A stretch of DNA of 11,061 bases from Isohypsibius dastychi (lineage: Eukaryota > Tardigrada > Eutardigrada > Parachela > Isohypsibiidae), in assembly GCA_034696485.1 (NCBI GenBank), contig JAQIWT010001371.1, positions 1 through 11,061 of the forward strand. The letters run 5' to 3'. The notes beneath the pieces are model-generated. The model did no database searches. It had not been told where the DNA came from and saw only the letters and a program-made list of their open reading frames with translations. The translations under genes and the position numbers were made by a program. Position 1 is the stretch's first letter, and each line of letters starts with the position of its first letter. This document shows, piece by piece, positions 1 through 8,085 of the stretch.

Positions 1-50
1 AGGGTTGAGGCGTGGCTCATCTCGTTGAAAACCACACCACCGCGTTGCCA

Positions 51-97
51 CAGCTGGCCTATATAAAGATTCAAATTGCAGCTTGAGAAATCAGTCA
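51..97 (+). promoter_or_regulatory. Core promoter of the first emc/Id-like gene (E-box, TATA, initiator)
   Basis: CAGCTG (51-56) is an E-box four bases upstream of a TATA box, TATATAAA (60-67). Two overlapping arthropod-type initiators, TCAGT at 91-95 and 95-99, follow. The A at 93 lies 31 bases after the first T of TATAAA, the usual TATA-to-start distance, so transcription probably begins near 93. The E-box suggests control by bHLH activators, or feedback through the dimers the gene product regulates; that is inference. The window starts only 50 bases upstream, so more distal control is not visible. Confidence 0.75.
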
Positions 98-211
98 GTG
101 CTTCACGGAAATTATTTCTCGGATTACAATTTCCTTCAGCGTTCATTAGTTGTTTGTTGGTTCAGTCAATTTTTCCAAAAGTCAGTGTGACCTTTCACGT
201 CGATCGCAATC

Positions 212-517
212 ATGAAAGCCATGATCATGCCCGTCTCCCGTCCCATCTCGCCCCGCAAAACCCTGAAAGCCAAATCGAGGAAATGCCAGGAAATGGAGGA
301 TGTTGATGCGATGGAGATGTTGTTTGAGAAATTAGTGCGAATGATCCCAACAATTCCCAAGGATCGCAAATTGACCAAACTCCAGATCCTCCAATATGTT
401 ATCGAATATATCCAGGAACTGGAGTCGCAAGTTGAATTCCACCCGGAAGCCGAAAATTTATGCACCGGACTGAATTATCTCCGGCTATCACTTGAACGGA
501 AATCTGCGGATTTATAG
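212..517 (+). CDS. emc: Extramacrochaetae/Id-like HLH protein lacking a basic region, 101 aa
   Basis: This is a negative-regulator HLH protein. By family knowledge, Emc and Id proteins dimerise with bHLH factors (Daughterless/E proteins and proneural partners) and prevent E-box binding in the nucleus. Helix 1 is about residues 32-47, the loop PKDRKLTK about 49-56, helix 2 about 56-73. The run KDRKLTKLQILQYVIEYI (50-67) closely matches the loop and helix 2 of Emc, and HPE (77-79) matches the Emc motif just after helix 2. No ERxR basic motif precedes helix 1; residues 15-24 are only mildly basic. The tail is about 22 residues, much shorter than that of fly Emc. The start is the first ATG after the predicted cap site, with A at -3. 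The frame is single-exon although Id/emc genes usually carry an intron, so a retrocopy origin is possible. The symbol gives the family; one-to-one orthology is not shown. Confidence 0.92.
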   Translation: MKAMIMPVSRPISPRKTLKAKSRKCQEMEDVDAMEMLFEKLVRMIPTIPKDRKLTKLQILQYVIEYIQELESQVEFHPEAENLCTGLNYLRLSLERKSADL

Positions 518-526
518 ACGCATTTG

Positions 527-538
527 TTTCGGTGATTG
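527..538 (+). repeat. TTYCGGTGATTG motif, copy 1
   Basis: TTTCGGTGATTG lies ten bases after the stop codon of the first HLH gene, inside the predicted 3' UTR. The other copies are at 1175-1186, 6900-6911 and 8261-8272. The motif's role is unknown. Confidence 0.8.
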
Positions 539-697
539 ATTTGAAGAGGATTTTTTCAGGCTTATTGTGATTTCCGTTCTGAATGTTATGTTCGTTGTTT
601 TCTGCGGAAACATGTTGGAGAAGAATGTTGTAAAAAACTCTCGGTTGCATCTGTTGAAAAATCATGTCATTATTTATGAATCGCACAGAAAGTATTA

Positions 698-703
698 AAT
701 AAA
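698..703 (+). terminator. Poly(A) signal of the first HLH gene
   Basis: AATAAA, overlapped by ATTAAA (694-699), lies about 180 bases after the stop. A GT/T-rich stretch follows at about 727-740, as expected downstream of a cleavage site. It implies a transcript of roughly 630 nucleotides before tailing. Confidence 0.75.
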
Positions 704-720
704 ATTCTCGATGAATATTC

Positions 721-1206
721 AAGATCGTGTTCGCTTTTTATAATCAATGTGATTTTATTATCAGTTCGTGGCTTTTTGGCATGGGAGATTTGGTCGAGCG
801 TTGCGCGTTGATTATCTTATCTAAGAAAAAAAATAATAGGCACACAGGTGCACACTTTTATTTTTATGTGTGCGTTTATGATTGATGATTTCAAAGGCGC
901 CCCAAAAAAGTTCGAATGCAATTTCCTTGTGTGCGAAAAAAACACGCCGATTGTTCAATCAATGGTGAATGCACTTGATAGCGCCAGAAGCGCAAAATAA
1001 AATTGTACTAGGCTCAAAAAATGTCAGGCCTTGAATGCGAACGCAGTTGTGATCTTCAATCATCCTTGATGAGGTTATGTTGTCGCAATTTTAAGCCACG
1101 TGTGGGCCGAGTTGTCCATGTTTTGAAACTGAAACCAGTTGTTGCTTTTCCATTGCGTTAAAATATGATTGGCATTTCGGTGATTGTGGAACAGCAGAAA
1201 ATCATG
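721..1206. other. Intergenic: tandem GATA motifs, small inverted repeat, CACGTG
   Basis: No supported gene. Two TATC (GATA-factor) motifs are adjacent at 813-821. GCACACA (840-846) can pair with TGTGTGC (867-873), and a CAGGTG E-box (845-850) lies within the pair. CACGTG at about 1098-1103 is the class of E-box bound by Hes/E(spl) or Myc-type factors. A 46-codon frame (1021-1161) has no promoter or recognisable similarity and is probably chance. It ends 13 bases before copy 2 of the 12-mer. Confidence 0.4.
1175..1186 (+). repeat. TTYCGGTGATTG motif, copy 2
   Basis: TTTCGGTGATTG identical to copy 1, in the intergenic stretch about 450 bases beyond the first gene's poly(A) signal. No gene is recognised immediately upstream. 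Confidence 0.8.
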
Positions 1207-3050
1207 TTAGAAATGCTCGGGCCAACACTTGCATCGGATATCAATATTAATAATCTCTCTCACACATTTTGGAGATGAGAGCGGAAGAGAAGAGAAGATG
1301 CGGCTTAGAATTATGATATTTGATGTCTGTACGTGGATTTGCTGACGGATGGAAATAAGGGAGCCCGGGAACAAATATCGCACATCTGTGGCAACATATT
1401 TCCCGATATGCACACAAGTCAAGATCTGCTTCAGTTTTTATTTCATTATGTTTTCTGTTGAAATAGCTCACCGGTGGCCTATTCAAATTCGAGTAAAGAA
1501 TACGACGATCGAGAATACGCAATTTACGTTGGTAATAATCGATGCTCGTATCTAAAACGCTGAAATCCCCGGCTCGAAACTAGTTTACCATGATCGTACG
1601 TTAAATAATATTTCAATGTTTTAACGCTAAGAAATGAAAGAAGTCCTTATTTAAATTATTCAAATCTTACAAATGCAAGAGAAAGACGTGAAAATATGCG
1701 CTGTATTTTGCAATTGCAGAAGTGTTTTAAGTTTTATGTTTTGGAGAATTTAATAAACTGAAGATGCAAGGACGAACTCGTTAAACAATTTCAAACCGAT
1801 TCAGTCCAATAAAATCGCGGGTTGTGGAAATATAAACTGTTTAATTGCCTCGTCGGTGTTTAAATGTGGGCGCAGCATTTAAATAATAACTGTCTCGCTC
1901 TTTGAGCTTCGAAGTTCGGCAAAATTAGAAGAATAAGTTTATTTTGCGCGGCGATCATCAAACTTAGTTCAGGTGCTTGACCGCTGGACCGAATGATGTA
2001 CATGACGCATAAATTGGTCTCTGATATGATATGGAGGCTCAGTGATGAAAGTGACCACTACGAATTCCGCCGACCGATTCAGAAGAAGAATGCCAATGGT
2101 TGCTTTGAAAAATATGTTGTTCGCATTTTCCATTTAGCTTCCTGAACCCCCCGATGAATATCCCACAGCGCCGAAATGTCAGTTTCTGAAATAAATCCAC
2201 TTAGAAGCTTCCATTTGGGATCTCCAGGAATGTGGCGGAAAACTGGTTTTTCCACATTTTCAATGGATGGTTTCACTCAATGAATTTTCGCACGCTGCGC
2301 CAATGTAGACTTTAAACTTGAAAGAATCCGGTCTTACGACAAACACAGCAAGATTTGAGGCACATGCTTAAATACCTCTTTGAAGGAAACGATTCATTTC
2401 CTGCTGAATGGAGTGGTATTTTTATGACTCGTGGTTTTCCCAACGAATTTAATATGTTGATGATTATACCAATGCGACAGGTTTTTAACATGGCGCACCT
2501 AAATCTAAATATTCAAACTAGATTTTACATACTCTGAAACATGATTTGCTCCAGAATATATTTTGTCGGAATATATTCAAGATTGCTTCGGTTCTTGGAC
2601 GAATAAAATTCAAAACCGCATAAAAATCCAATGACAAGCAAAACACGCACTATTACAATACATGGATCATATTTTCCAGAACTATAGCGGTACATGTGAA
2701 TTTACATGAGTAAAATTGTATACTTGAAGCAATCAGAGTTTGGATAATTTTTAAACATATTGCTATCTTATTTTGTAGATTGAAAAGAAAGTTGTTATTT
2801 TAAAACTGTACGGTATTGTAAGAATGTTACTTTGTATAACATCGATTTTTTCCGTTTTTTGAATGGTGAAAGACAGTGTTAACATATTTCAGGTGTGTCT
2901 AGAATTTATCTTTTCTAAATATTCCGAAGTCCTTTCGTTTACTTTTCCTGTTCAATTGTTCAGAAATAATTGTGTATTTTTTTGCTTGATAAAATACATA
3001 AAATGAAATTCTGTTAGATTGTGTTTCCGATTAATAATAATAACAAACAT
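1207..3050. other. Intergenic, no gene recognised
   Basis: AT-rich sequence with only short open frames on both strands that lack splice context, promoter or family resemblance. Two GAATATATT copies at about 2555 and 2570, the second part of the palindrome GAATATATTC, are the only local repeat I noticed. I see no RNA gene or transposon end. Confidence 0.5.
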
Positions 3051-3850
3051 TTTCGTTGCACATTATGAACCTTATTCTTCGCCTTGCGATCAGACCTGCA
3101 TTTCTTTCGATCAGTCCGTTATTGCAGTGTTATCTACATTTTTCGCTGAGTTTGTCACATTTCAAGTCTCGTTTCTTGAGTACTAAATTCACCCTTTTTT
3201 CGCACGTCTTGTTGTCAGTCTCAGATGCGCATGAACGATGTTTTAGCATGGCAAGACAAATCCCAGTGTCAGTAAAACAGAGAGACAAGTCACGGTTAGA
3301 TGGATAAAAAACAGCTGTGACATGTGATGAGAGACGTTTCTGGTGGAGTGGAGGAGTGGGGAACCCAACTGCTTCGCACAGGTGCTTAAATAAACTTGAA
3401 ATTTCCGAGGCCGGATCCAGTTGCGTTTCGAGTCGCTTCATTGAGAATGATAACATGGTGGCAAATGGATGGCGCAAGTTACGGAATAATTATCAGCACT
3501 TTCTCTAAAGCGTCTGCAGATGTTCACCGACCCAAAAGTGCTCGTTGGGTGTTTGGGAAAAAAATGAAGTGGTGGCAACTGGTCCACAGTTTCATCAAGT
3601 GCTAACGACGACCACATGTTAAAAGAAATAAACCCAAGTAATATAAACGTTGAGTCAATTAGGCGCTCCGACGAACAACTGTTGGTTTTTAGCGGCGGAA
3701 ACGAGATCTGTTTTCGGGCAAGTCTAAACATCTGCTCAGATAAAAAATCCGCACTGAATGCAGATGTACAGTACGTACTCGGGTCATTGCATCACAAAAA
3801 CCATCCTAGAAACAATTCGAAAATTTGGAAATATAATGTATAAATTGAAA
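3051..3850. other. Intergenic, locally less AT-rich, with several E-boxes
   Basis: Open frames occur on both strands here (for example minus 3130-3477), but none has an ATG-led, promoter-linked or recognisable product, and such lengths are expected by chance. E-box-type hexamers cluster: CAGCTG near 3312, CATGTG near 3321, CAGGTG near 3379 and several CAACTG. A regulatory module for the nearby HLH genes is possible, but nothing proves it. Confidence 0.35.
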
Positions 3851-5100
3851 AAGTAATCCAAAAAAATGAGATGATTTAAATATGTTGAATGGTTGCCTTC
3901 TACCCAAATTTCCCTGAAATCTATAAAATTTTGAAACCATTACTGTCATCTGCATAACGATTCAAATAAATTCAGACCCGTTTCAGTTGCTCGAACTGTT
4001 TAAAATTGATAGTAATATTTCGCGAAAACACAGGCCCAAAACCGTTCTCGTCTTTTATGCTCGATTCTTGTGCACTGCAAAAATTGTTCAAAAATTGTAC
4101 AGTTTTTTCCGTAGTTTTTCGTCCGAAGTTCGGTTATTCTTTTTCATCGCAGAATTTACCTCGCTAACACAGTACATCAAAAACGATTTGAGTATTTTCA
4201 AATTGAAAGACTTTGCTACATTTAAGGACTTCAGAGTTCAGTACAATGTTGCCCAGCACATGGGAATGATTCAAAAACAATACATAGATGTTTGGATGTG
4301 GTTATTCTGATCTAGACAACACATTTCGTAGACGTCATTAATGAAAAAAAAACTAAGTCACATATAATTATGAGTTAGTAATGACATTGTTTCACGCCTT
4401 TGTTTCTTTGACATTATTTTTTGCGTAATCAACCACTTCTGTCAATGCAATGCAGCCATACATCATCATTGCCTTCTGTCCACAGATCGTTATGGACATT
4501 AAGAAAACTGCAATGACTGGAAAACGGGTGTAAATGGTCTGACTGGGCAAACAATTATTTTTCCCAGGGCTAAACAAACGCTCCTAAGAAAACAACATGT
4601 GCAAAAATTTTCATCGTTATGCTTATCATACTGTAAAATGCAGCCGATTTCCCATGAAATTCGATTTTTCAAAAACTTTTCAGAGGCTTCACTACGTCCT
4701 TGTCAATCATTGAATTATAAATAATGAAATTTTTGAAAAAAGAGCGCAATGTTTCAAAGTTTGTAGACAGCAAACTTAAAAAAATTAAGAAAAAACTCAA
4801 CTGTTAAGCATGCACCCGCTTTTAAAATGCGAAATAACTACGCTCAGTATTCGTTTGGTACTGAAGTCAAATTTGATAAAAGTGCAAAATGCAGACTCCT
4901 TTTTTACTTGAAATATTATTGAAAATATTATTCAGAAAATCATTGCTGGAGTGTGAATTATTTGGGAACTCCTTTGGTACAGATTAAAGCCTTCCATACG
5001 GAGACCGACAGTTTAAAGTGGCGGTTCTAATAAAGCTCATTCAAACTAGAAGAATACCAGTACAAAGCTTATGAATTTGGTTATTGTTATGACACATTGA
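3851..5100. other. Intergenic, no gene recognised
   Basis: Strongly AT-rich. A 108-codon open frame on the plus strand (3987-4310) starts without ATG, is rich in Phe, Lys and Leu and resembles no family I know. At this base composition about one frame of that length is expected by chance in the window. Nothing else stands out. Confidence 0.45.
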
Positions 5101-5120
5101 CAGAGTTCAAATGAGATGGT

Positions 5121-5335
5121 CAGCTGGCAGCATGCTGGTCAAATGGAAAGGGCTTCTACCTCCGGTAGAGAACCGTGAGAAGGGGCGTAGGTAATCTGGA
5201 TCAGAGCACAGCGTAGACCAGTGCGTTTGTTTGACATGGATTGTTACTCTATCACTTACAATGGTGATCACTTTACACACAGACCACAACTGCGGCCAAT
5301 TATCAATCAACAGCCGGACGGTTAAATCGTGGGAA
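5121..5335. promoter_or_regulatory. Candidate Notch/bHLH-responsive segment with two CSL sites
   Basis: CAGCTG (5121-5126) is followed by the palindrome CAGCATGCTG (5128-5137), then two full matches to the Su(H)/CSL consensus YGTGRGAA: CGTGAGAA (5174-5181) and CGTGGGAA (5328-5335). The surrounding 300 bases look less AT-rich than their flanks. Known E(spl)-type Notch targets combine CSL sites with proneural E-boxes, and that is the model here. Binding and target are inferred only. The segment could instead be a worn mobile-element fragment. Confidence 0.35.
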
Positions 5336-5400
5336 AAAGTCCGGAAAATCAGCCTGGAACATCTGCCACGCTACGCACATTCCGCACACTTCATACTTCA

Positions 5401-5772
5401 TATAAGAGGGACTCCCGTATACACATTACACATCAGGTAGAAACATTTGGCCCAAGAGAAATATACGCTGGATTGGAGAACAGATTTTTTAGCTTCACCT
5501 TTTTAGAAAAACGTGAAATTGAACAAATTGCACAAGAATTTTGCGAAAATTTCTCATCTGACTTTACAAAGACAATTCTACTGATGGGTTCTATTTTGCT
5601 GAACAGAGCCGGTTTCTCGGATGAAGATAGCAGTAGCAAGGAGTCAAAACAACAGTTATTGAACCTTTTAATGTTGCCTGAACCTGAATTCTCACATGTT
5701 CGAGGATCCAAATCTCCTGGAAATTCATGCCGGTTTGTTCGTCTAAAACAGATCATATGATAACTTATTAAA
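5401..5772 (+). CDS. Unassigned open frame, possible very small intronless gene
   Basis: Not recognised. A stop-free plus-strand frame runs from 5326 to a TGA at 5758-5760. TATAAG (5401-5406) could be a TATA box, with TCAG (5433-5436) as a weakly placed initiator. The first ATG beyond it, 5584, is in this frame and would give a 58-residue protein. An ATTAAA signal (5767-5772) and a GT-rich stretch at about 5796-5808 follow the stop. The product would contain an acidic Ser-rich run (residues 12-20) and an LxxLL-type motif, LLNLL (25-29). Alternatively, TACACATCAG ending at 5436 is a splice acceptor and the whole 107-codon part is a terminal exon, or the frame is a transposon relic. A long antisense frame overlaps it, which weakens the coding case. 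Confidence 0.28.
5689..5696 (-). promoter_or_regulatory. Consensus Su(H)/CSL site
   Basis: TTCTCACA reads TGTGAGAA on the minus strand, a full YGTGRGAA match, about 700 bases upstream of the second HLH promoter. It lies inside the unassigned frame, so it may be incidental. One or two such matches are expected by chance in a window this size. Confidence 0.3.
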
Positions 5773-5799
5773 CGGAAAAAATTTAAAACATGCAATGTG

Positions 5800-6380
5800 G
5801 TATGTTGTATATTATTTACCGAATAAGACAATATAATATAATGTCATAGATCCAAGGTTATTTTTTAAATTCCTTGAATTGTGCATAGGAAAAATTTCCT
5901 GAGTAAAAATTCACGATGTCAGTTCCAATATTTTATTCGAAAGGAAATTCACAGAATCACCATGTTCACATTTCTCATATGCAACAATAACAATTTTCAA
6001 ACTCTGAACGGAAGTTTAACAAATATTTTACCGGGCTATTTACCGAGCTGTTTCCGCTTCACACGAATCGTTTGTTTGCCAAAATATTTTCTGATTAGCA
6101 TGCCGCCGACAAATCGCGGGTAATCTCTTGTTATAAGAGCGTCAGCTGGACATGAGACATGAGAGAGTAGCCTCCATCAGATAGCAGTTTGACAAGAAGT
6201 GGAGAGCAACCAGGAATGCTCCAAACAGCAGTCGGGTATTAGAAGAGTTCTAGGACGCAGCTGCCCCTGTTTCCCATTCTCCCAAATTCAAGCTGGACAG
6301 AGAACAGGCAATGAGAACACCAATCGGGAGGTGGAGTCTTTCTCCATTACAATCTTCAACATCTGTTCACGAATCCCACG
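5800..6380. other. Upstream region of the second HLH gene
   Basis: No gene supported; the open frames here lack ATG starts. E-boxes lie at 6143-6148 (CAGCTG) and 6257-6264 (GCAGCTGC, matching the proneural GCAGSTG form). AGCTGGACA occurs at 6144-6152 and again near 6292, each followed within a few bases by GAGA. These are candidate proximal control elements for the gene starting near 6424. Confidence 0.4.
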
Positions 6381-6390
6381 GAATGTAGCC

Positions 6391-6428
6391 ATATAAACCA
6401 ACAAGTTTCCTCATTCCACATTCAGTTG
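6391..6428 (+). promoter_or_regulatory. Core promoter of the second HLH gene (TATA plus TCAGT initiator)
   Basis: TATAAA (6392-6397) is followed by the initiator TTCAGTT (6421-6427). The A at 6424 lies 32 bases after the first T, almost the same geometry as in the first HLH gene. The predicted 5' UTR of about 100 bases has no upstream ATG, so the CDS starts at the first AUG. Confidence 0.72.
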
Positions 6429-6477
6429 ACCAAACTTCCCATTTTCTCCAAGAATTCCGAAGTTTTCTGACGATTCC

Positions 6478-6509
6478 CGAATATTCCGTTTTTCAACGAA
6501 TATTTCCGT
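6478..6509 (+). repeat. Short direct repeat in the 5' UTR of the second HLH gene
   Basis: CGAATATTCCGT (6478-6489) recurs with one inserted T as CGAATATTTCCGT (6497-6509). Further ATTCC units lie just upstream. It could be slippage, a transcription-factor site pair or an mRNA element. Confidence 0.5.
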
Positions 6510-6524
6510 AACCTTACCTTCACC

Positions 6525-6866
6525 ATGAAATCCGAAACCATGAATGTCCTCCGATCCGTCCAGATTCCGTCAGCCAAATCAGTGATCCGGAAGAAGGAGT
6601 CCATCAAAGCCAAATTAGCCGCCAAACGCGAAGTCCAGGAATCCTTGGATAAACTCCAGTGTCTCGTACCGGAACTGGCCTGCAAGAAGAATATTAAGAA
6701 ACCATCGGAAGAGGATATTATCATGTCCACAGTACGTTTCATCCATGAACTGGAACAGCGGATTATCAGCCATCCCGATCCGGCCAGAAGATCCTTGATG
6801 ATTCGGCAATTGATGCAATTTCGACATGCCATGGTTTTATCCTCGAATTGCCCAAAGAGGTTGTAA
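6525..6866 (+). CDS. Divergent emc/Id-like HLH protein, 113 aa
   Basis: This is a second HLH protein without a working basic region, probably a dimerisation inhibitor like Emc/Id. Helix 1 is about residues 36-49 (LDKLQCLVPEL), the loop about 50-60, helix 2 about 61-81 (EEDIIMSTVRFIHELEQRI). HPD (83-85) sits where the first protein and Emc have HPE. The N-terminal pattern MKxxxMxVxR is shared with the protein at 212-517. Residues 22-35 are Lys/Arg-rich, but the glutamate that bHLH proteins use to read the E-box aligns with lysine, so E-box binding is unlikely. The Id-type loop (basic, then T/S-K-L) is replaced by KKNIKKPSEED, so partner choice may differ. The start is the first ATG in a CACCATG context. 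It is single-exon, ends with a TAA stop and has a 28-residue tail. The long frame on the opposite strand is a shadow. Confidence 0.85.
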   Translation: MKSETMNVLRSVQIPSAKSVIRKKESIKAKLAAKREVQESLDKLQCLVPELACKKNIKKPSEEDIIMSTVRFIHELEQRIISHPDPARRSLMIRQLMQFRHAMVLSSNCPKRL

Positions 6867-6899
6867 TTTTCTAGTGTGTTTTTTGAGCGCTGTTAGACA

Positions 6900-6911
6900 T
6901 TCCGGTGATTG
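6900..6911 (+). repeat. TTYCGGTGATTG motif, copy 3
   Basis: TTCCGGTGATTG lies 33 bases after the stop of the second HLH gene, inside its predicted 3' UTR, in the same orientation as in the first gene's 3' UTR. Confidence 0.8.
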
Positions 6912-6970
6912 TCATGATATTGTTACATATTTTTCACGAGCAAAATTTCGCGAATGGCCAAAGATCTGGC

Positions 6971-6976
6971 AATAAA
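6971..6976 (+). terminator. Poly(A) signal of the second HLH gene
   Basis: AATAAA lies about 105 bases after the stop codon, with GTGATT and TTGTTTTC further on as likely downstream elements. The transcript would be about 570 nucleotides before tailing. Confidence 0.72.
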
Positions 6977-6995
6977 ATCCAACTGATTTGAAGTG

Positions 6996-8000
6996 ATTAC
7001 GCATCTCGCTTGTTTTCTAGAAAAACTTCATTCATTCATTTTTTGACCGCCTTGAAGTACATTTACACGAAAATATTAGTTGACCGTGAAAATCGACGGG
7101 ATATTTTCCGTTTGTTTGTGAGAGATGATTAAGAAGCAGGTTACAGACGTTGGCCATTTGGCTTTGGGTTTTCTTTTCACAGCTCGAAGAAAAATGATCC
7201 ACATTAGGCGCGTAATTACGAGGTAGCCAGGCAGACAATGCATAGCAGTCATTCTGTTTGGCCTCTGATTTATGGAGTGAAAAGCATTTGCTGGTTCACA
7301 CTACAATCAGCACGGTTAATTGCAGGTGCACAACCTTCTGTCCCAACAGTTACTACAAACTATGGCAGTTTGCACTTAGCTAAACGAACTGTACATGCTA
7401 CTGCAGATGCTAAAATATTTCAACAAACAATATGCACACATATCAACGGATTGGTGGAACAAATTCGTCCGTGATGACGTATCAGAATTTATACTAAATT
7501 TCGCTCTTTCGAAAAAATGGTATTAATTGATCAGTAACTTCTTGGAGTTCATTACGGTCATAACCACGTGTCATTTATTGCATGTAGTTATTTGAAACAG
7601 AAATATAATTCACAATGTTGCACTTGGAATTGAACCACATGTAGTTTTTCAGACAGATGAGGCAAACAAAATATTACGAAGACTGTATCTCTGATTTTCG
7701 AATTTGTAGTTTTATGAGCTGCATTTGATTCACAGAAAATTGTAACTATTTCCGTTGTGATTTTTGGAGAAATTTGAGAAATTTCAATCTTGTCGTAGAC
7801 ATTTTTCATACTATATTAGAAGAAATTTCACTCGCTAGGTGCCAGCAGCCAGACAAGGATATTACTGTACAGCTGTTTTTGTGCTTATATTCATCGATAA
7901 AGCCAACAAAAACATGAGCAGAATGAAAATGACAATGTTTTATGAGTCTGATTGAACAACTGCTTTAAATCATAATTCATCAAATTCAAATTGCTGAAAA
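6996..8000. other. Intergenic between convergent genes, no gene recognised
   Basis: A 78-codon ATG frame (7238-7474, plus) has no promoter, poly(A) signal or family resemblance, and frames of this size are expected by chance. CACGTG lies at about 7565-7570. TTTATT at 7574-7579 is AATAAA on the minus strand and could end the guanylate cyclase transcript about 730 bases past its stop. A weaker CATAAA lies closer, near 8190. Confidence 0.4.
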
Positions 8001-8002
8001 AA

Positions 8003-8085
8003 CGGTGGGAACAAGGCGATACGCTAACACCTGCTCGCTACAGTTCCCACGCTAGAACAGAGCAGGCTGTACACCACACCACCTG
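8003..8085. promoter_or_regulatory. Head-to-head CSL-type site pair enclosing a proneural-type E-box
   Basis: GTGGGAAC (8005-8012) and GTTCCCAC (8043-8050) form a perfect 8-base inverted repeat. The right arm extends to TTCCCACG, a full CSL match; the left arm has G instead of C/T at the first consensus position. Between them ACACCTGC (8027-8034) reads GCAGGTGT, a match to the proneural E-box consensus, and a second CACCTG follows at 8080-8085. This recalls the paired-site-plus-activator enhancers of E(spl) genes, but the spacing here is 32 bases against 15-17 in those. It lies 1.1 kb beyond the second HLH gene and just beyond the cyclase gene. Confidence 0.4.

Larger units (their letters stand above)
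518..720 (+). other. 3' UTR of the first HLH gene, with K-box and AU-rich element
   Basis: The region runs from the TAG stop to the likely cleavage zone. It holds one copy of the repeated 12-mer (527-538), a K-box TGTGAT (566-571) and an AU-rich element TTATTTATG (670-678). K-boxes are known targets of miR-2/13-type microRNAs in 3' UTRs of insect Notch-pathway genes, and AU-rich elements mark unstable messages. Together they suggest a short-lived, post-transcriptionally tuned mRNA. A single 6-base K-box can occur by chance. Confidence 0.5.

Noticed and set aside
166-722. Two open frames on the minus strand opposite the first HLH gene (166-465 and 399-722)
   Set aside because: They are shadows of the plus-strand HLH frame and its UTR, with no family resemblance and no promoter on the minus strand.
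1021-1161. 46-codon ATG frame ending 13 bases before copy 2 of the 12-mer, considered as a decayed HLH paralogue
   Set aside because: Its translation has no HLH pattern and there is no TATA box or poly(A) signal. A stop close upstream of any motif is expected by chance.
3130-3731. Overlapping minus-strand frames of 97-115 codons
   Set aside because: Non-ATG starts, no splice or promoter context and no recognisable domain; frames of this length are expected about once by chance here.
5433-5831. 132-codon minus-strand frame overlapping the unassigned plus-strand frame
   Set aside because: No promoter or start context. The plus strand has an in-frame ATG and better signals, though this overlap lowers confidence in both.
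6422-6832. 136-codon minus-strand frame opposite the second HLH gene
   Set aside because: The plus strand has an HLH domain, a matched promoter and a poly(A) signal; the antisense translation shows no recognisable domain.
7238-7474. 78-codon ATG frame between the second HLH gene and the cyclase gene
   Set aside because: No TATA box, initiator or poly(A) signal is linked to it, and several frames of this size are expected by chance.
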